From NCBI GenBank assembly GCA_903828675.1, contig CAIKND010000028.1:1-46901 (forward strand): DNA of 46,901 bases. The letters are read 5' to 3'. The notes below the pieces were generated by a model, which saw only the letters and a list, made by a program, of their open reading frames with translations, made no database searches and was not told where the DNA came from. The stretch comes from an uncultured Acidobacteriaceae bacterium (lineage in GTDB: Bacteria > Acidobacteriota > Terriglobia > Terriglobales > Acidobacteriaceae). The position numbers and the translations under genes were made by a program. This document shows, one piece after another, positions 36,172 through 44,328 of this stretch (position 1 is the stretch's first letter; every line of letters begins with the position of its first letter).

Positions 36172-37209
36172 ATGATAGCCAGTGTGCTTTATGGCGCAAA
36201 GGACTTGCGAGTGGAGACTTATCTGCGCCCGGACCTTCTGCCGGGAATGGTGCTGCTGCGCAACCGCTGCGTGGGAATTTGCGGTTCTGATCTGCACTAC
36301 TATGAGCAGGGCCATTGCGGCGCCTCCGTGCCTGATCGCCCATTTATTCTGGGCCATGAACTTACGGCGGAAGTGGCCGCAGCAGGGGACGGCGTTGATA
36401 CGCCCAGAGTGGGCGAGCGCGTCACTGTGAATCCCGCCCGCGCTTGCGGGTTCTGCGATTACTGCAAGGCCGGCAGGGGTAATCTTTGCCGCAAGACCAT
36501 TATGCTGGGCAGCGCCAGCACCACCCCTCCAACCAATGGCGCCATGGCGGAATTTGTTACCGTGCGCGCCGATCAATGCCACGTGCTACCAGACGATGTG
36601 GACGACAGCCTGGGCGCGATGATTGAACCGTTTGCCGTGGCACTGCACGCGGTGAAGCGCGCTGGCGGCGTTTCAGGGAAGCGTGTTTTCGTGGCAGGCG
36701 CGGGAACCATTGGGCGGCTTGTAGCGATCACCGCGAGGGCCTTCGGCGCTGCGCCGGTAGCGATCAGCGAGATAGTACCCTCGCGCCGAGTCAGGGCGGC
36801 TGAGGGTGGCGTGGATGCGGTCTTTGATCCCGAAGCGAAGGATCTGCATGAAAGAGTGCACGCACTAACCGGAGACGGATTCGACACGGTCTTTGAAGCA
36901 TCAGGATCGGCTACCGCGTTGCGCCAGGCATTCGACCTGGTGCGGCCGGGCGGGACCATTGTGCAGATTGGCACTGTGCCGACGGACGACATTCCGCTGC
37001 CCGGCTACCGGGTGATGAACAAGGAGATTAACTACATCGGATCCATGCGCTATGGAAATGTGTTTGGCGAGGCGATCCGGCTGGTGGCGGCGGGGCGCGT
37101 AGATTTGCGGCCACTTTTCAGTGGCAAATTCAAGCAAAGCGAGTCAGCTGAGGCATTGAATTTTGCATCGGACAAGTCGCGTTCATTGAAGGTGCAAATT
37201 CAGTTTTAG
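36172..37209 (+). CDS. zinc-dependent alcohol dehydrogenase, L-idonate 5-dehydrogenase-like
   Basis: This 345-residue medium-chain dehydrogenase has the catalytic zinc ligands C37 (GICGSDLHYY) and H62/E63 (GHE), and the four-cysteine structural zinc lobe C92, C95, C98, C106. The NAD(P) fold carries GAGTIG near residues 176-181. Similarity along the whole length is strongest, by recall, to E. coli L-idonate 5-dehydrogenase (GGICGSDLHYYQEGKVG and the SGVGPIG region). It probably oxidises a sugar alcohol or sugar acid set free by the adjoining secreted enzymes. The ATG at 36172 has AGGAG at 36160-36164. The enzyme could also act on sorbitol or other polyols. Confidence 0.82.
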   Translation: MIASVLYGAKDLRVETYLRPDLLPGMVLLRNRCVGICGSDLHYYEQGHCGASVPDRPFILGHELTAEVAAAGDGVDTPRVGERVTVNPARACGFCDYCKAGRGNLCRKTIMLGSASTTPPTNGAMAEFVTVRADQCHVLPDDVDDSLGAMIEPFAVALHAVKRAGGVSGKRVFVAGAGTIGRLVAITARAFGAAPVAISEIVPSRRVRAAEGGVDAVFDPEAKDLHERVHALTGDGFDTVFEASGSATALRQAFDLVRPGGTIVQIGTVPTDDIPLPGYRVMNKEINYIGSMRYGNVFGEAIRLVAAGRVDLRPLFSGKFKQSESAEALNFASDKSRSLKVQIQF

Positions 37210-37242
37210 TTCCTGAGACTTTTGGTTCCAGAGGCGATGCGG

Positions 37243-39222
37243 TTACATGGCCTCTGGACTCTCGATGCCGAGCCAGCTGAGCACAACAATCAACTCTCGA
37301 AGGGCAACTGCGGCCGTAGCCAGCAGGAATGTTTTGCGCGCCGGGTCCTCTTCAGTGAGGATGTGATGGCGGTGATAGAAGTTATTGAACTCCTGGGCTA
37401 ACTGGAATGCGTGCTTGGCAAGATAGGCCGGCTCTGATGTAGTTATGCATTGCTCAAGGACCAATGTGCGGCGACCGGCGCGCAACCAGAGCGCCCAGAT
37501 GTCTTCGCCAGCGTCGCCAGCCAGATAAGGGGCGGGATCGATGGCCGCAAACTCGCGCAGGACGTCATCCGGCGTTATGGCCGCTTTGCGAAAGATGTTA
37601 CGGGCGCGGACCACGGCGTATTGAATATAGGGGCCGGTCTCGCCCTCGAAGCTCAGCGCATCTTTGAAGTCGAAGGCTATGACTGAGTTGCGCGTGAACT
37701 TGAGCATGAAGTAGCGGAGTGCGCCAATCGCTATCTGTTCCGCGATCTTCTGACGTTCGATATCGTCCCGACCGGTCTGGCGCGCATCCACTTCAGCGCG
37801 AGTGGCGGCGATGAGCTTGTCGATGAGGTCGTCGGCTTTGACGCCGAAACCCTTGCGGCCGCTGACTTCAATGTAGGGGCGGGCCAGATCTTCGGCAGAA
37901 ACATCGTAGCCGAGTTCGACAGCGCAGCGTGGCGTAAGAGCGACCATCTCATAGCTGAAGTGCGTGTAGTGATCGGCTTCGGCGGTATGGCCCATGCCGC
38001 GCAAGGCCTGGATCACATTGGCCTGCGGGTCAGACTGGCGCGCGTCGATGACGTTGTAGATCGCTTGCGCGCCGCCGAAGTGGGGGTGGGGCTCGTCGCC
38101 ATTTTCCGCGGAGATCCAGCATTCGCGGTCAGGATAAGTGAAGAAGGGCTTGTAGCCGAAATCCTTCCCCAGCAAACCGAACTTCCAGAGGTGGTAGGCG
38201 ATGTCTTTGCCTACATAGGTCACGGTTCCGTTGGAGCGAACGATGACTTTCGCATCCTCATTGAGATCGCCCTCGACGACCTCCGCACCGGGACGCGTCA
38301 TTACCCAGCAGCCCTTGTTCTTTCCTTCGTTTTCAAAGTAGAGCACGCCGGTCTTCTTGAGTTGCTCGAAGGCGGCATCCCAGAATTTGAGGTGCAGAAT
38401 CTCGCTCTCGCGGGGCAGGAAGTCGTACTCGATATCGAGGCGAAGCATGGTTTCAAGATGACGGCGCAGAACGGCGGTCGAGATCAGCTCGGCGACATCG
38501 GCGGTTTCATTGGAACCACGTTCAAGCTCGTGCAGGGTGGCATAGCGAAGCTTCTTGCGCGCGGCGTTTTCCTCTTCGCTTCCTTGCTCATACCACTGCG
38601 AAGTACGCGCGTACAGGTCCCAGCAGTAGTAGTCGATGCGTTGGCCGGTCCGTTGAATTTCTTGAAGCAGCGCGCGGACGTCAGCAAGCGACTTGCCTTC
38701 AAGATGCTGGAATCCAACGACGACATCCGCAACCTGAACACCGGTGTTGTCGATGTAGTTCTGAATGTCGACTTTTTGACCGGCGGCGCGGAGCAGGCGC
38801 ACGAAGGTGTCGCCGAGAATGGCATTGCGCAGATGACCGACGTGGGCGGCCTTGTTGGGATTGATGCTGGTGTGTTCGACGAGGACATGGAGGGCGCTGG
38901 CGGGGACTGAACCCGCATCCGGCGAGGAGATGCTGCGTGCACCGGCGCTGCGGTCGAGGCGGGCATTGATGTACCCGGCTCCGGCCACTTCAAAGCCGGC
39001 AAATCCTTCGAGCGCACCGAGGGCAGCCACGATCTCTTGAGCAATGATTTTGGGGGCTTTGCGGAGCTTGCGGGCCAGTTCGAAAGCGATGGGGGTGGAT
39101 AGCTCGCCGAACTTGATGTCAGGAGGGATCTCGAGCGGGATGGCTTCAAGCTGAAGGTCGTACTTTTCTTTTAGAACCGCGCGAAGATGGTCGCCGAGCT
39201 TTTTTTGTAGTTGGAGATACAC
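37243..39222 (-). CDS. argS: arginyl-tRNA synthetase
   Basis: This 659-residue class I enzyme charges tRNA-Arg. The N-terminal ArgS-specific domain is followed by the HIGH motif as HVGH at 127-130 (NPNKAAHVGHLRNAILGD). In place of KMSKS the enzyme has GRKGFGVKADDL, as is normal for many ArgS proteins. The C-terminal anticodon-binding DALR domain contains FNNFYHRHHIL. At 659 residues it is longer than E. coli ArgS (577), with extra length inside the catalytic core. The gene is alone on the minus strand; an extended -10 element precedes it. Confidence 0.93.
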   Translation of the reverse strand: MYLQLQKKLGDHLRAVLKEKYDLQLEAIPLEIPPDIKFGELSTPIAFELARKLRKAPKIIAQEIVAALGALEGFAGFEVAGAGYINARLDRSAGARSISSPDAGSVPASALHVLVEHTSINPNKAAHVGHLRNAILGDTFVRLLRAAGQKVDIQNYIDNTGVQVADVVVGFQHLEGKSLADVRALLQEIQRTGQRIDYYCWDLYARTSQWYEQGSEEENAARKKLRYATLHELERGSNETADVAELISTAVLRRHLETMLRLDIEYDFLPRESEILHLKFWDAAFEQLKKTGVLYFENEGKNKGCWVMTRPGAEVVEGDLNEDAKVIVRSNGTVTYVGKDIAYHLWKFGLLGKDFGYKPFFTYPDRECWISAENGDEPHPHFGGAQAIYNVIDARQSDPQANVIQALRGMGHTAEADHYTHFSYEMVALTPRCAVELGYDVSAEDLARPYIEVSGRKGFGVKADDLIDKLIAATRAEVDARQTGRDDIERQKIAEQIAIGALRYFMLKFTRNSVIAFDFKDALSFEGETGPYIQYAVVRARNIFRKAAITPDDVLREFAAIDPAPYLAGDAGEDIWALWLRAGRRTLVLEQCITTSEPAYLAKHAFQLAQEFNNFYHRHHILTEEDPARKTFLLATAAVALRELIVVLSWLGIESPEAM

Positions 39223-39258
39223 GTCTGGATGCCTCAGAAATGCTTGATTTTCAAGGTG

Positions 39259-39267
39259 ATTCTAACA
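39259..39267 (-). promoter_or_regulatory. extended -10 promoter of argS
   Basis: Read on the minus strand, TGTTAGAAT has the TGn extension and TAGAAT. Transcription would begin near 39252, about 30 bases before the argS ATG. A -35 element is not obvious, as is usual for extended -10 promoters. Confidence 0.45.
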
Positions 39268-39316
39268 GAGAACCTGTGGTGAGACAGCCCCTTAGGACTT
39301 TGAGCTGTTGTCGATT

Positions 39317-39343
39317 CCCAGGTCTCAGGGGCGGGACCCTGGG
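39317..39343. repeat. REP-like palindrome between argS and metG
   Basis: CCCAGGTCTC (39317-39326) pairs with GGGACCCTGGG (39333-39343) with one bulged C and one G-T pair, followed by GGCACCC. This form (CCCAGGTCTC and GGGGCACCC) is one I recall as common between acidobacterial genes. Confidence 0.5.
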
Positions 39344-39457
39344 GCACCCGGGATCTGCACGACAGCCCGTATCTTCTTGAATGCCGTAAGATAGGGAGTA
39401 GATTGCCTTGATATTCCCGGCTGCCAACAGCGGAGAATTGAACGCAAAGCCCCGCCT

Positions 39458-41608
39458 ATGACCAATTCAACATCCAGCCAAAATCGTTATTACCTGACCA
39501 CGCCAATCTACTACGTGAATGCGCGGCCGCACCTGGGCCATGCCTATTCGACCATCGTTTGCGATGCCATAGCGCGGCGCAAACGGGCACAGGGCATCGA
39601 CACCTGGTTTCTGACCGGCACAGATGAGCACGGGCAAAAGATTGAGCGCTCGGCTGAACTTGCCGGACGCACGCCTGGCGAGTTCGCCGCCGCTATCTCA
39701 GCCGAATTTCGTGGTCTGTGGGACCGGCTGGGGCTCAGCTACGACGACTTTATCCGGACCACGGAAGAGCGGCACAAGCGCGGCGTGCAGAAACTTTTTG
39801 CTACGCTACGCGACAAAGGCTTTATTTACAAGGGCTCCTATACCGGCCAGTACTGCGTCTCGGACGAAGCCTATGTGGACGGGCCGCCGGGAACGGTCTG
39901 CCCTGACTGCGGGCGCGTTACGGAAACGGTGAGCGAGGAGAATTATTTCTTCAAGCTATCGGCCTTCGAGCGCAAACTGCTGGAGTTCTACGATGCTAAC
40001 CCAGGGTTCATGGGACCCGAGTCTACGCGGCGGGAGGTGATCTCGTTTGTGCGTGGGGGATTGAAGGATCTGTCGGTCAGCCGGACCAGTTTTTCCTGGG
40101 GCATTCCGGTGCCCGGCGACGAGAAGCACGTGGTGTATGTGTGGCTGGACGCACTGGCGAACTACATCACCGCGCTGGGGTACGGGTCTGACGATCCGAA
40201 AGAGCAGGCGCGCTTTGAGAAGTTCTGGCCTGCGGATATGCACCTGATCGGCAAGGAGATCAGCCGCTTCCACTGCGTTTACTGGCCGGCGTTTCTGATG
40301 GCCGCGGGCATCCCGACGCCGCGGAGTGTGAAGGCCAACGGATGGCTGCTGTTCGACCAGGGCAAGATGTCGAAGTCAAAGGGCAACATTGTGCGGGCGG
40401 AAACGGTGCAGGAGATTCTGGGCGCGGATGCGCTGCGCTATTTTCTGCTGCGCGAGATTCCGTTCGGGCAGGACGGCAGCTTCAGTTTCGATGCGCTGGT
40501 GCAGCGCTACAACAGCGATCTGGCCAACGGGTACGGTAACCTGGTAAGCCGCGTTGTGAACATGGTGCACAAGTACTTTGGCGGGGCTGTACCGGAAACT
40601 GATGCTGAGACGGCTGCCGAGGTTTCCTTGCGCGAGAATGCGGAAAGAGCCATCGCGGCATTTGGGCCGGAGTTCGATTCTCTGAATTTCTCAGAAGCTT
40701 TGAAGGCGCTGTGGACGCTGGTGGCGGAGACTGACGGCTACCTGACCGCCAATGCGCCGTGGAAAAAGCCCGCGGAACGCTCGGAGGCGGACCACGTACT
40801 ATTGCAGGCCCGTGTGCTGGTGACGGCTGCCGAGGCCATTCGCATTATTACCGCACTGGTCTATCCCATACTGCCGGACTCGGCCGCAAAGGTGTGGCGG
40901 CAGCTTGGGCAGGGCGAGATCGCAGAAGCGGCGAAGAAATCATTCCTAACGAACCTCACGTGGGGCGGTTTGAAGGCTGGGATTCAATTTGGAGAGCCCG
41001 CGCCGCTGTTTCCCCGCGCGGAAAAGGATGCAGTGGAACGTATGCAGAACATAGAAGACCAAAACAGCAAGAGCGTAATTGAGGCGGCCGGCGGTTCGCC
41101 CGAACCCGCGGCCAAGGCCGCTGCGGCACGAATCGCGGCAGCAGTTCCCGCACACATTGAGGCTGCAAAGGCTCCCGAAGTGCATGTCGCAGTTCCGGTT
41201 GCGGCAGTTCCCACGGTGCATGCGCCTGCATCTGGGGCTCCGGCGGCGGTTGCAACTGAGGCGGCCACGGCGCAAGAGCCACAGCACATCTCCATCGACG
41301 ATTTCGTCAAGGTGGATTTGCGTGTGGCGCAGATTCTGGTAGCCGAACGCGTTCCCAAGGCCGACAAGCTACTGCGGCTTGAAGTCGACCTCGGCTACGA
41401 GAAGCGGCAGATTCTGGCAGGAATCGCGCAATTCTACGAGCCGGAAAAGCTGATCGGGCGCAAGATCGTGATCGTGGCCAACCTTGCTCCGCGCAAGATG
41501 CGTGGGCTGGAATCGAACGGGATGCTGCTGGCTGCATCGCTGCCGGACGGCGCGCCGGTGCTGGCTGGATTTTTGGAAGAAGCTCCCTTGGGAGCACGGC
41601 TGAAATAG
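39458..41608 (+). CDS. metG: methionyl-tRNA synthetase with C-terminal tRNA-binding domain
   Basis: This 716-residue class I enzyme attaches methionine to initiator and elongator tRNA. It starts with TTPIYYVNARPHLGHAYS (HIGH motif HLGH at 25-28). A zinc-knuckle region with CVSDEAYVDGPPGTVCPDC follows, and KMSKS is at 303-307. An Ala/Pro/Val-rich linker of about 75 residues (about 540-615) leads to an EMAPII-like tRNA-binding domain. That domain begins ISIDDFVKVDLRVAQI and ends GARLK. This appended domain raises tRNA affinity and mediates dimerisation. The first zinc motif has one Cys fewer than a CxxC pair. The Ala-rich linker is unusually long. Confidence 0.95.
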   Translation: MTNSTSSQNRYYLTTPIYYVNARPHLGHAYSTIVCDAIARRKRAQGIDTWFLTGTDEHGQKIERSAELAGRTPGEFAAAISAEFRGLWDRLGLSYDDFIRTTEERHKRGVQKLFATLRDKGFIYKGSYTGQYCVSDEAYVDGPPGTVCPDCGRVTETVSEENYFFKLSAFERKLLEFYDANPGFMGPESTRREVISFVRGGLKDLSVSRTSFSWGIPVPGDEKHVVYVWLDALANYITALGYGSDDPKEQARFEKFWPADMHLIGKEISRFHCVYWPAFLMAAGIPTPRSVKANGWLLFDQGKMSKSKGNIVRAETVQEILGADALRYFLLREIPFGQDGSFSFDALVQRYNSDLANGYGNLVSRVVNMVHKYFGGAVPETDAETAAEVSLRENAERAIAAFGPEFDSLNFSEALKALWTLVAETDGYLTANAPWKKPAERSEADHVLLQARVLVTAAEAIRIITALVYPILPDSAAKVWRQLGQGEIAEAAKKSFLTNLTWGGLKAGIQFGEPAPLFPRAEKDAVERMQNIEDQNSKSVIEAAGGSPEPAAKAAAARIAAAVPAHIEAAKAPEVHVAVPVAAVPTVHAPASGAPAAVATEAATAQEPQHISIDDFVKVDLRVAQILVAERVPKADKLLRLEVDLGYEKRQILAGIAQFYEPEKLIGRKIVIVANLAPRKMRGLESNGMLLAASLPDGAPVLAGFLEEAPLGARLK

Positions 41609-41692
41609 GCGGACAGTAGCACCAACGGGAATACCGAGCCGTTTTTATGCGATCCCCGCAGCAGTTCCGCACCCGCAGCCCGAGGTCTTCAT

Positions 41693-42532
41693 TTGCTTAT
41701 CGATTCTCATGCGCACCTGGACAGCCCTCGCTATGCGGAGGATCGCGCGGCGATGCTGGGGCGCGCATGGGAGGCGGGTGTGGGCGCGGTGCTGGCGATC
41801 GGCATTGGCGAGCAGCCGGCCGAGATGCATCAGGCGCTCGACATCTGCCGGGAGTTCAATTCCCTGCCCCAAAGTGGCGCTGGGATTCCGAGGCTTTATG
41901 CCAGCGCGGGCGTATATCCGCACACCACGCCTGGAATCGACGCGGGTGTCCTCGCCAAGCTGGATGGATTGCTGGCCCAGCCCGAAGTAATCGCCTGCGG
42001 CGAGATTGGCCTGGACTACTACCACGAAGGCGCAGCGCATGATGTCCAGCGCGAGGGTCTTATCCGCCAACTGGAGATTGCCGCCGCGCGGAAGAGACCG
42101 ATCCTTATCCACTGCCGGCCAAAGGATGGGTCAACCGACGCCTGGGATGATCTTTTTGAGGTTCTGGACGAACATTGGAAGCAAACTGGCCTGGGCGGTG
42201 TGATGCACTGTTTCGGGGGCGGGTGGGAACAGGCGCGGCGGTCCCTCGATCTGGGCTTTCTGATTTCTTTTGCGGGCAATCTGACCTATCCCAAGGCGCA
42301 GCCGCTGCGTGATGTAGCCGCCCGGATGCCGCTGGATGGGGTTTTGGTGGAGACCGATGCGCCCTGGCTGGCTCCGGCCCCGAATCGAGGAAAACGCAAT
42401 GAGCCCGCCTGGGTTGCTGAAACCGCCCGGACTCTGGCCACCGTTCTAAACATTTCGGACGAAGAAATTGCGTCCGCAACCACGAAAAACTTTCTACGGC
42501 TGTTTCGTCTAGAGCCTGACGTGGGAAACTGA
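41693..42532 (+). CDS. TatD-family metal-dependent deoxyribonuclease
   Basis: This 279-residue hydrolase starts MLIDSHAHLD, with metal ligands H6 and H8, then CGEIGLDYY (E104), ILIHCRP and VLVETDAPWLAP (catalytic Asp). These match TatD/YcfH-type 3'-5' exonucleases of the amidohydrolase superfamily, which act in DNA repair and cell-death DNA clearance. The start is TTG at 41693 with GAGG at 41682-41685. The gene follows metG by 84 bases, a pairing (metG-tatD) common in bacteria. Length is slightly above the 260-265 norm. Confidence 0.9.
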   Translation: MLIDSHAHLDSPRYAEDRAAMLGRAWEAGVGAVLAIGIGEQPAEMHQALDICREFNSLPQSGAGIPRLYASAGVYPHTTPGIDAGVLAKLDGLLAQPEVIACGEIGLDYYHEGAAHDVQREGLIRQLEIAAARKRPILIHCRPKDGSTDAWDDLFEVLDEHWKQTGLGGVMHCFGGGWEQARRSLDLGFLISFAGNLTYPKAQPLRDVAARMPLDGVLVETDAPWLAPAPNRGKRNEPAWVAETARTLATVLNISDEEIASATTKNFLRLFRLEPDVGN

Positions 42533-42582
42533 TAGAGTTGCAGCGGCAGGACCCTGCCGGCAAACAAAAGGATAGGATAGCC

Positions 42583-43086
42583 ATGGCTCAGGAGAATTCG
42601 TTCGATATTGCCAGCAAGGTGGAGATTCAAGAGGTTCGCAATGCCATTGACCAGGCGCTGAAGGAGATTCGCCAGCGCTTTGATCTGAAGGACTCCCACT
42701 CGGAGATCGCCCTCACGGAAGGCGACAAGGAGATTCAGTTGGCCTCGGCCGGGGAATACAAGCTGGAGGCGGTGAAGGAGATTCTGGGCCAGAAGCTGGT
42801 AAAGCGCGGCGTTTCACTCAAGAATCTCACCTACGAGAAGATTGAGCAGGCCACGGGACAGAGCGTGAGGCAGAAGATCAAACTGCAGCAGGGCATTCCC
42901 ATCGAAAAGGCCAAGGAGATTGTTCGCCTGGTGAAAGACTCGAAAAAGAAGGTGCAGGCCAGCATCCAGGGCGATACAGTCAGAGTGACGAGCAAAGACC
43001 GCGACGAGTTGCAGTCGATTATTGCCCTGTTGCGGGGCAAGGATCTAGGCGTGGAGTTGCAGTTTACGAATTACAGAACGAATTGA
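42583..43086 (+). CDS. YajQ-family nucleotide/c-di-GMP-binding protein
   Basis: This 167-residue protein starts MAQENSFDIASKVEIQEVRN, the standard YajQ opening, and continues with IRQRFDLKDS and IPIEKAKEIVRLVKDSKKKV. YajQ proteins bind nucleotides, tRNA or rRNA, and in Xanthomonas cyclic di-GMP, where they affect transcription. The frame is open from 42538, but the ATG at 42583 fits the family start and follows AGGATAGGATAG. It may be co-transcribed with tatD. Confidence 0.9.
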   Translation: MAQENSFDIASKVEIQEVRNAIDQALKEIRQRFDLKDSHSEIALTEGDKEIQLASAGEYKLEAVKEILGQKLVKRGVSLKNLTYEKIEQATGQSVRQKIKLQQGIPIEKAKEIVRLVKDSKKKVQASIQGDTVRVTSKDRDELQSIIALLRGKDLGVELQFTNYRTN

Positions 43087-43184
43087 GACCAGGACTTGCC
43101 GAGCGAGCGGCGCAATCCCCAAACGGTTAGCGCACAGGCGGCTGGGGCGGCAGGACAAAATAAGTACCCGAGAACCGGAGAGCT

Positions 43185-44174
43185 TTGAGCACATTGGCGA
43201 TAGCGACGGCGAGAGAAGTTTTCGATCTGCTACGGGACGATCTCGTAGCGATCGAGCAGGAGTTGGGCCGCGACGCCGCCTCCGGCGTAAGCACCATCAC
43301 GGAAATCGCCGAGTATCTGCGCGAGGGCGGCGGCAAACGGATTCGACCCACGCTGCTGCTGCTGTCGGCGCATGCGCTGGGCTACACAGGCCAGGGCGCT
43401 ATCCGCCTGGGCGCAGTGGTGGAGATGGTACACACCGCGACGCTGGTCCACGACGACATCATCGACGGAGCGGATACGCGGCGCGGCAGGCCGTCGGCAA
43501 ATACGACATGGGGCAATGAGAAGTGCGTGCTGGCCGGCGACTGGCTTTACATGCAGGCCTTCAAGGTGGCTCTGGAAGAAAAGAGCCTGCGCGTACTCGA
43601 ATTGCTGATTGGCCTTACCCAGCAGATGGTGGAAGGCGAGCTGTTGCAGATTCAAAAGCTCGGCAAGGCGGTTTCTGAGGCCGAGTACTACGATCTGATC
43701 TTCCGCAAGACGGCGTGTCTGTTTTCTGTTTCGATGCGCCTGGGTGCGGTGCTGGCCGGGGCGAGTGAGGCGGTGGAGACGAGCCTGGCCACCTATGGCC
43801 GGACGGTTGGCCTGGCCTTCCAGATAGTGGACGATGTACTGGATCTGACCGCCACCGAAGAGGTTCTGGGCAAGCCGGTGGCGAGCGATCTGCGCGAGGG
43901 CAAAGCTACGCTGGCTGTGATTCACGCCGTCGATCACGGAACGGCCAAAGACCGCCAGGCTATCCAGAGAGTTCTGGATGACCGCAGCTTTGAGCGGGTG
44001 AGCCGGGAGCAGATTCAGGAGATTCTGGTCCGCAATGGCTCAGTGGAATATGCAATGGCCATTGCCGACCGCTACGCCGAGCAGAGCCGCCAGGCTCTGG
44101 CCGGGCTGCCCGACTCCGAGTTCAAGCGCGCCCTGCTTTGGGTGCCGGACTTCGTAGTGGCGCGGGAGAAGTAA
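43185..44174 (+). CDS. long-chain polyprenyl diphosphate synthase
   Basis: This 329-residue trans-prenyltransferase builds polyprenyl chains for quinones. The first aspartate-rich motif is DDIID at 90-94 (LVHDDIIDGADTRRGRP) and the second DDVLD at 216-220. Before the first motif the fifth residue is Ala (85), a small side chain expected in long-chain (octaprenyl, nonaprenyl) enzymes rather than farnesyl or geranylgeranyl synthases. The length suits IspB. The start is TTG at 43185 after GGAG. No other isoprenoid gene is nearby. Confidence 0.9.
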   Translation: MSTLAIATAREVFDLLRDDLVAIEQELGRDAASGVSTITEIAEYLREGGGKRIRPTLLLLSAHALGYTGQGAIRLGAVVEMVHTATLVHDDIIDGADTRRGRPSANTTWGNEKCVLAGDWLYMQAFKVALEEKSLRVLELLIGLTQQMVEGELLQIQKLGKAVSEAEYYDLIFRKTACLFSVSMRLGAVLAGASEAVETSLATYGRTVGLAFQIVDDVLDLTATEEVLGKPVASDLREGKATLAVIHAVDHGTAKDRQAIQRVLDDRSFERVSREQIQEILVRNGSVEYAMAIADRYAEQSRQALAGLPDSEFKRALLWVPDFVVAREK

Positions 44175-44328
44175 CGGCGCATCACCGTTACATCGTCTAT
44201 CATTTTACGGAGCTTGAAAGCCACCTGAGTGGGCTGCAGAACTTTCCGACTGTAGGTGGAAGGTATCAGCGCCTTGCGGGCGACGATCAATGTGTTGCTC
44301 AATTCAGCCAGCCCTAAGGAATGATGGA

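Noticed and set aside
37960..38910. Plus-strand frame of 316 codons
   Set aside because: Antisense to argS; composition is that of a codon-position shadow.
43230..43937. Minus-strand frame of 235 codons
   Set aside because: Opposite the polyprenyl synthase with both aspartate motifs intact.
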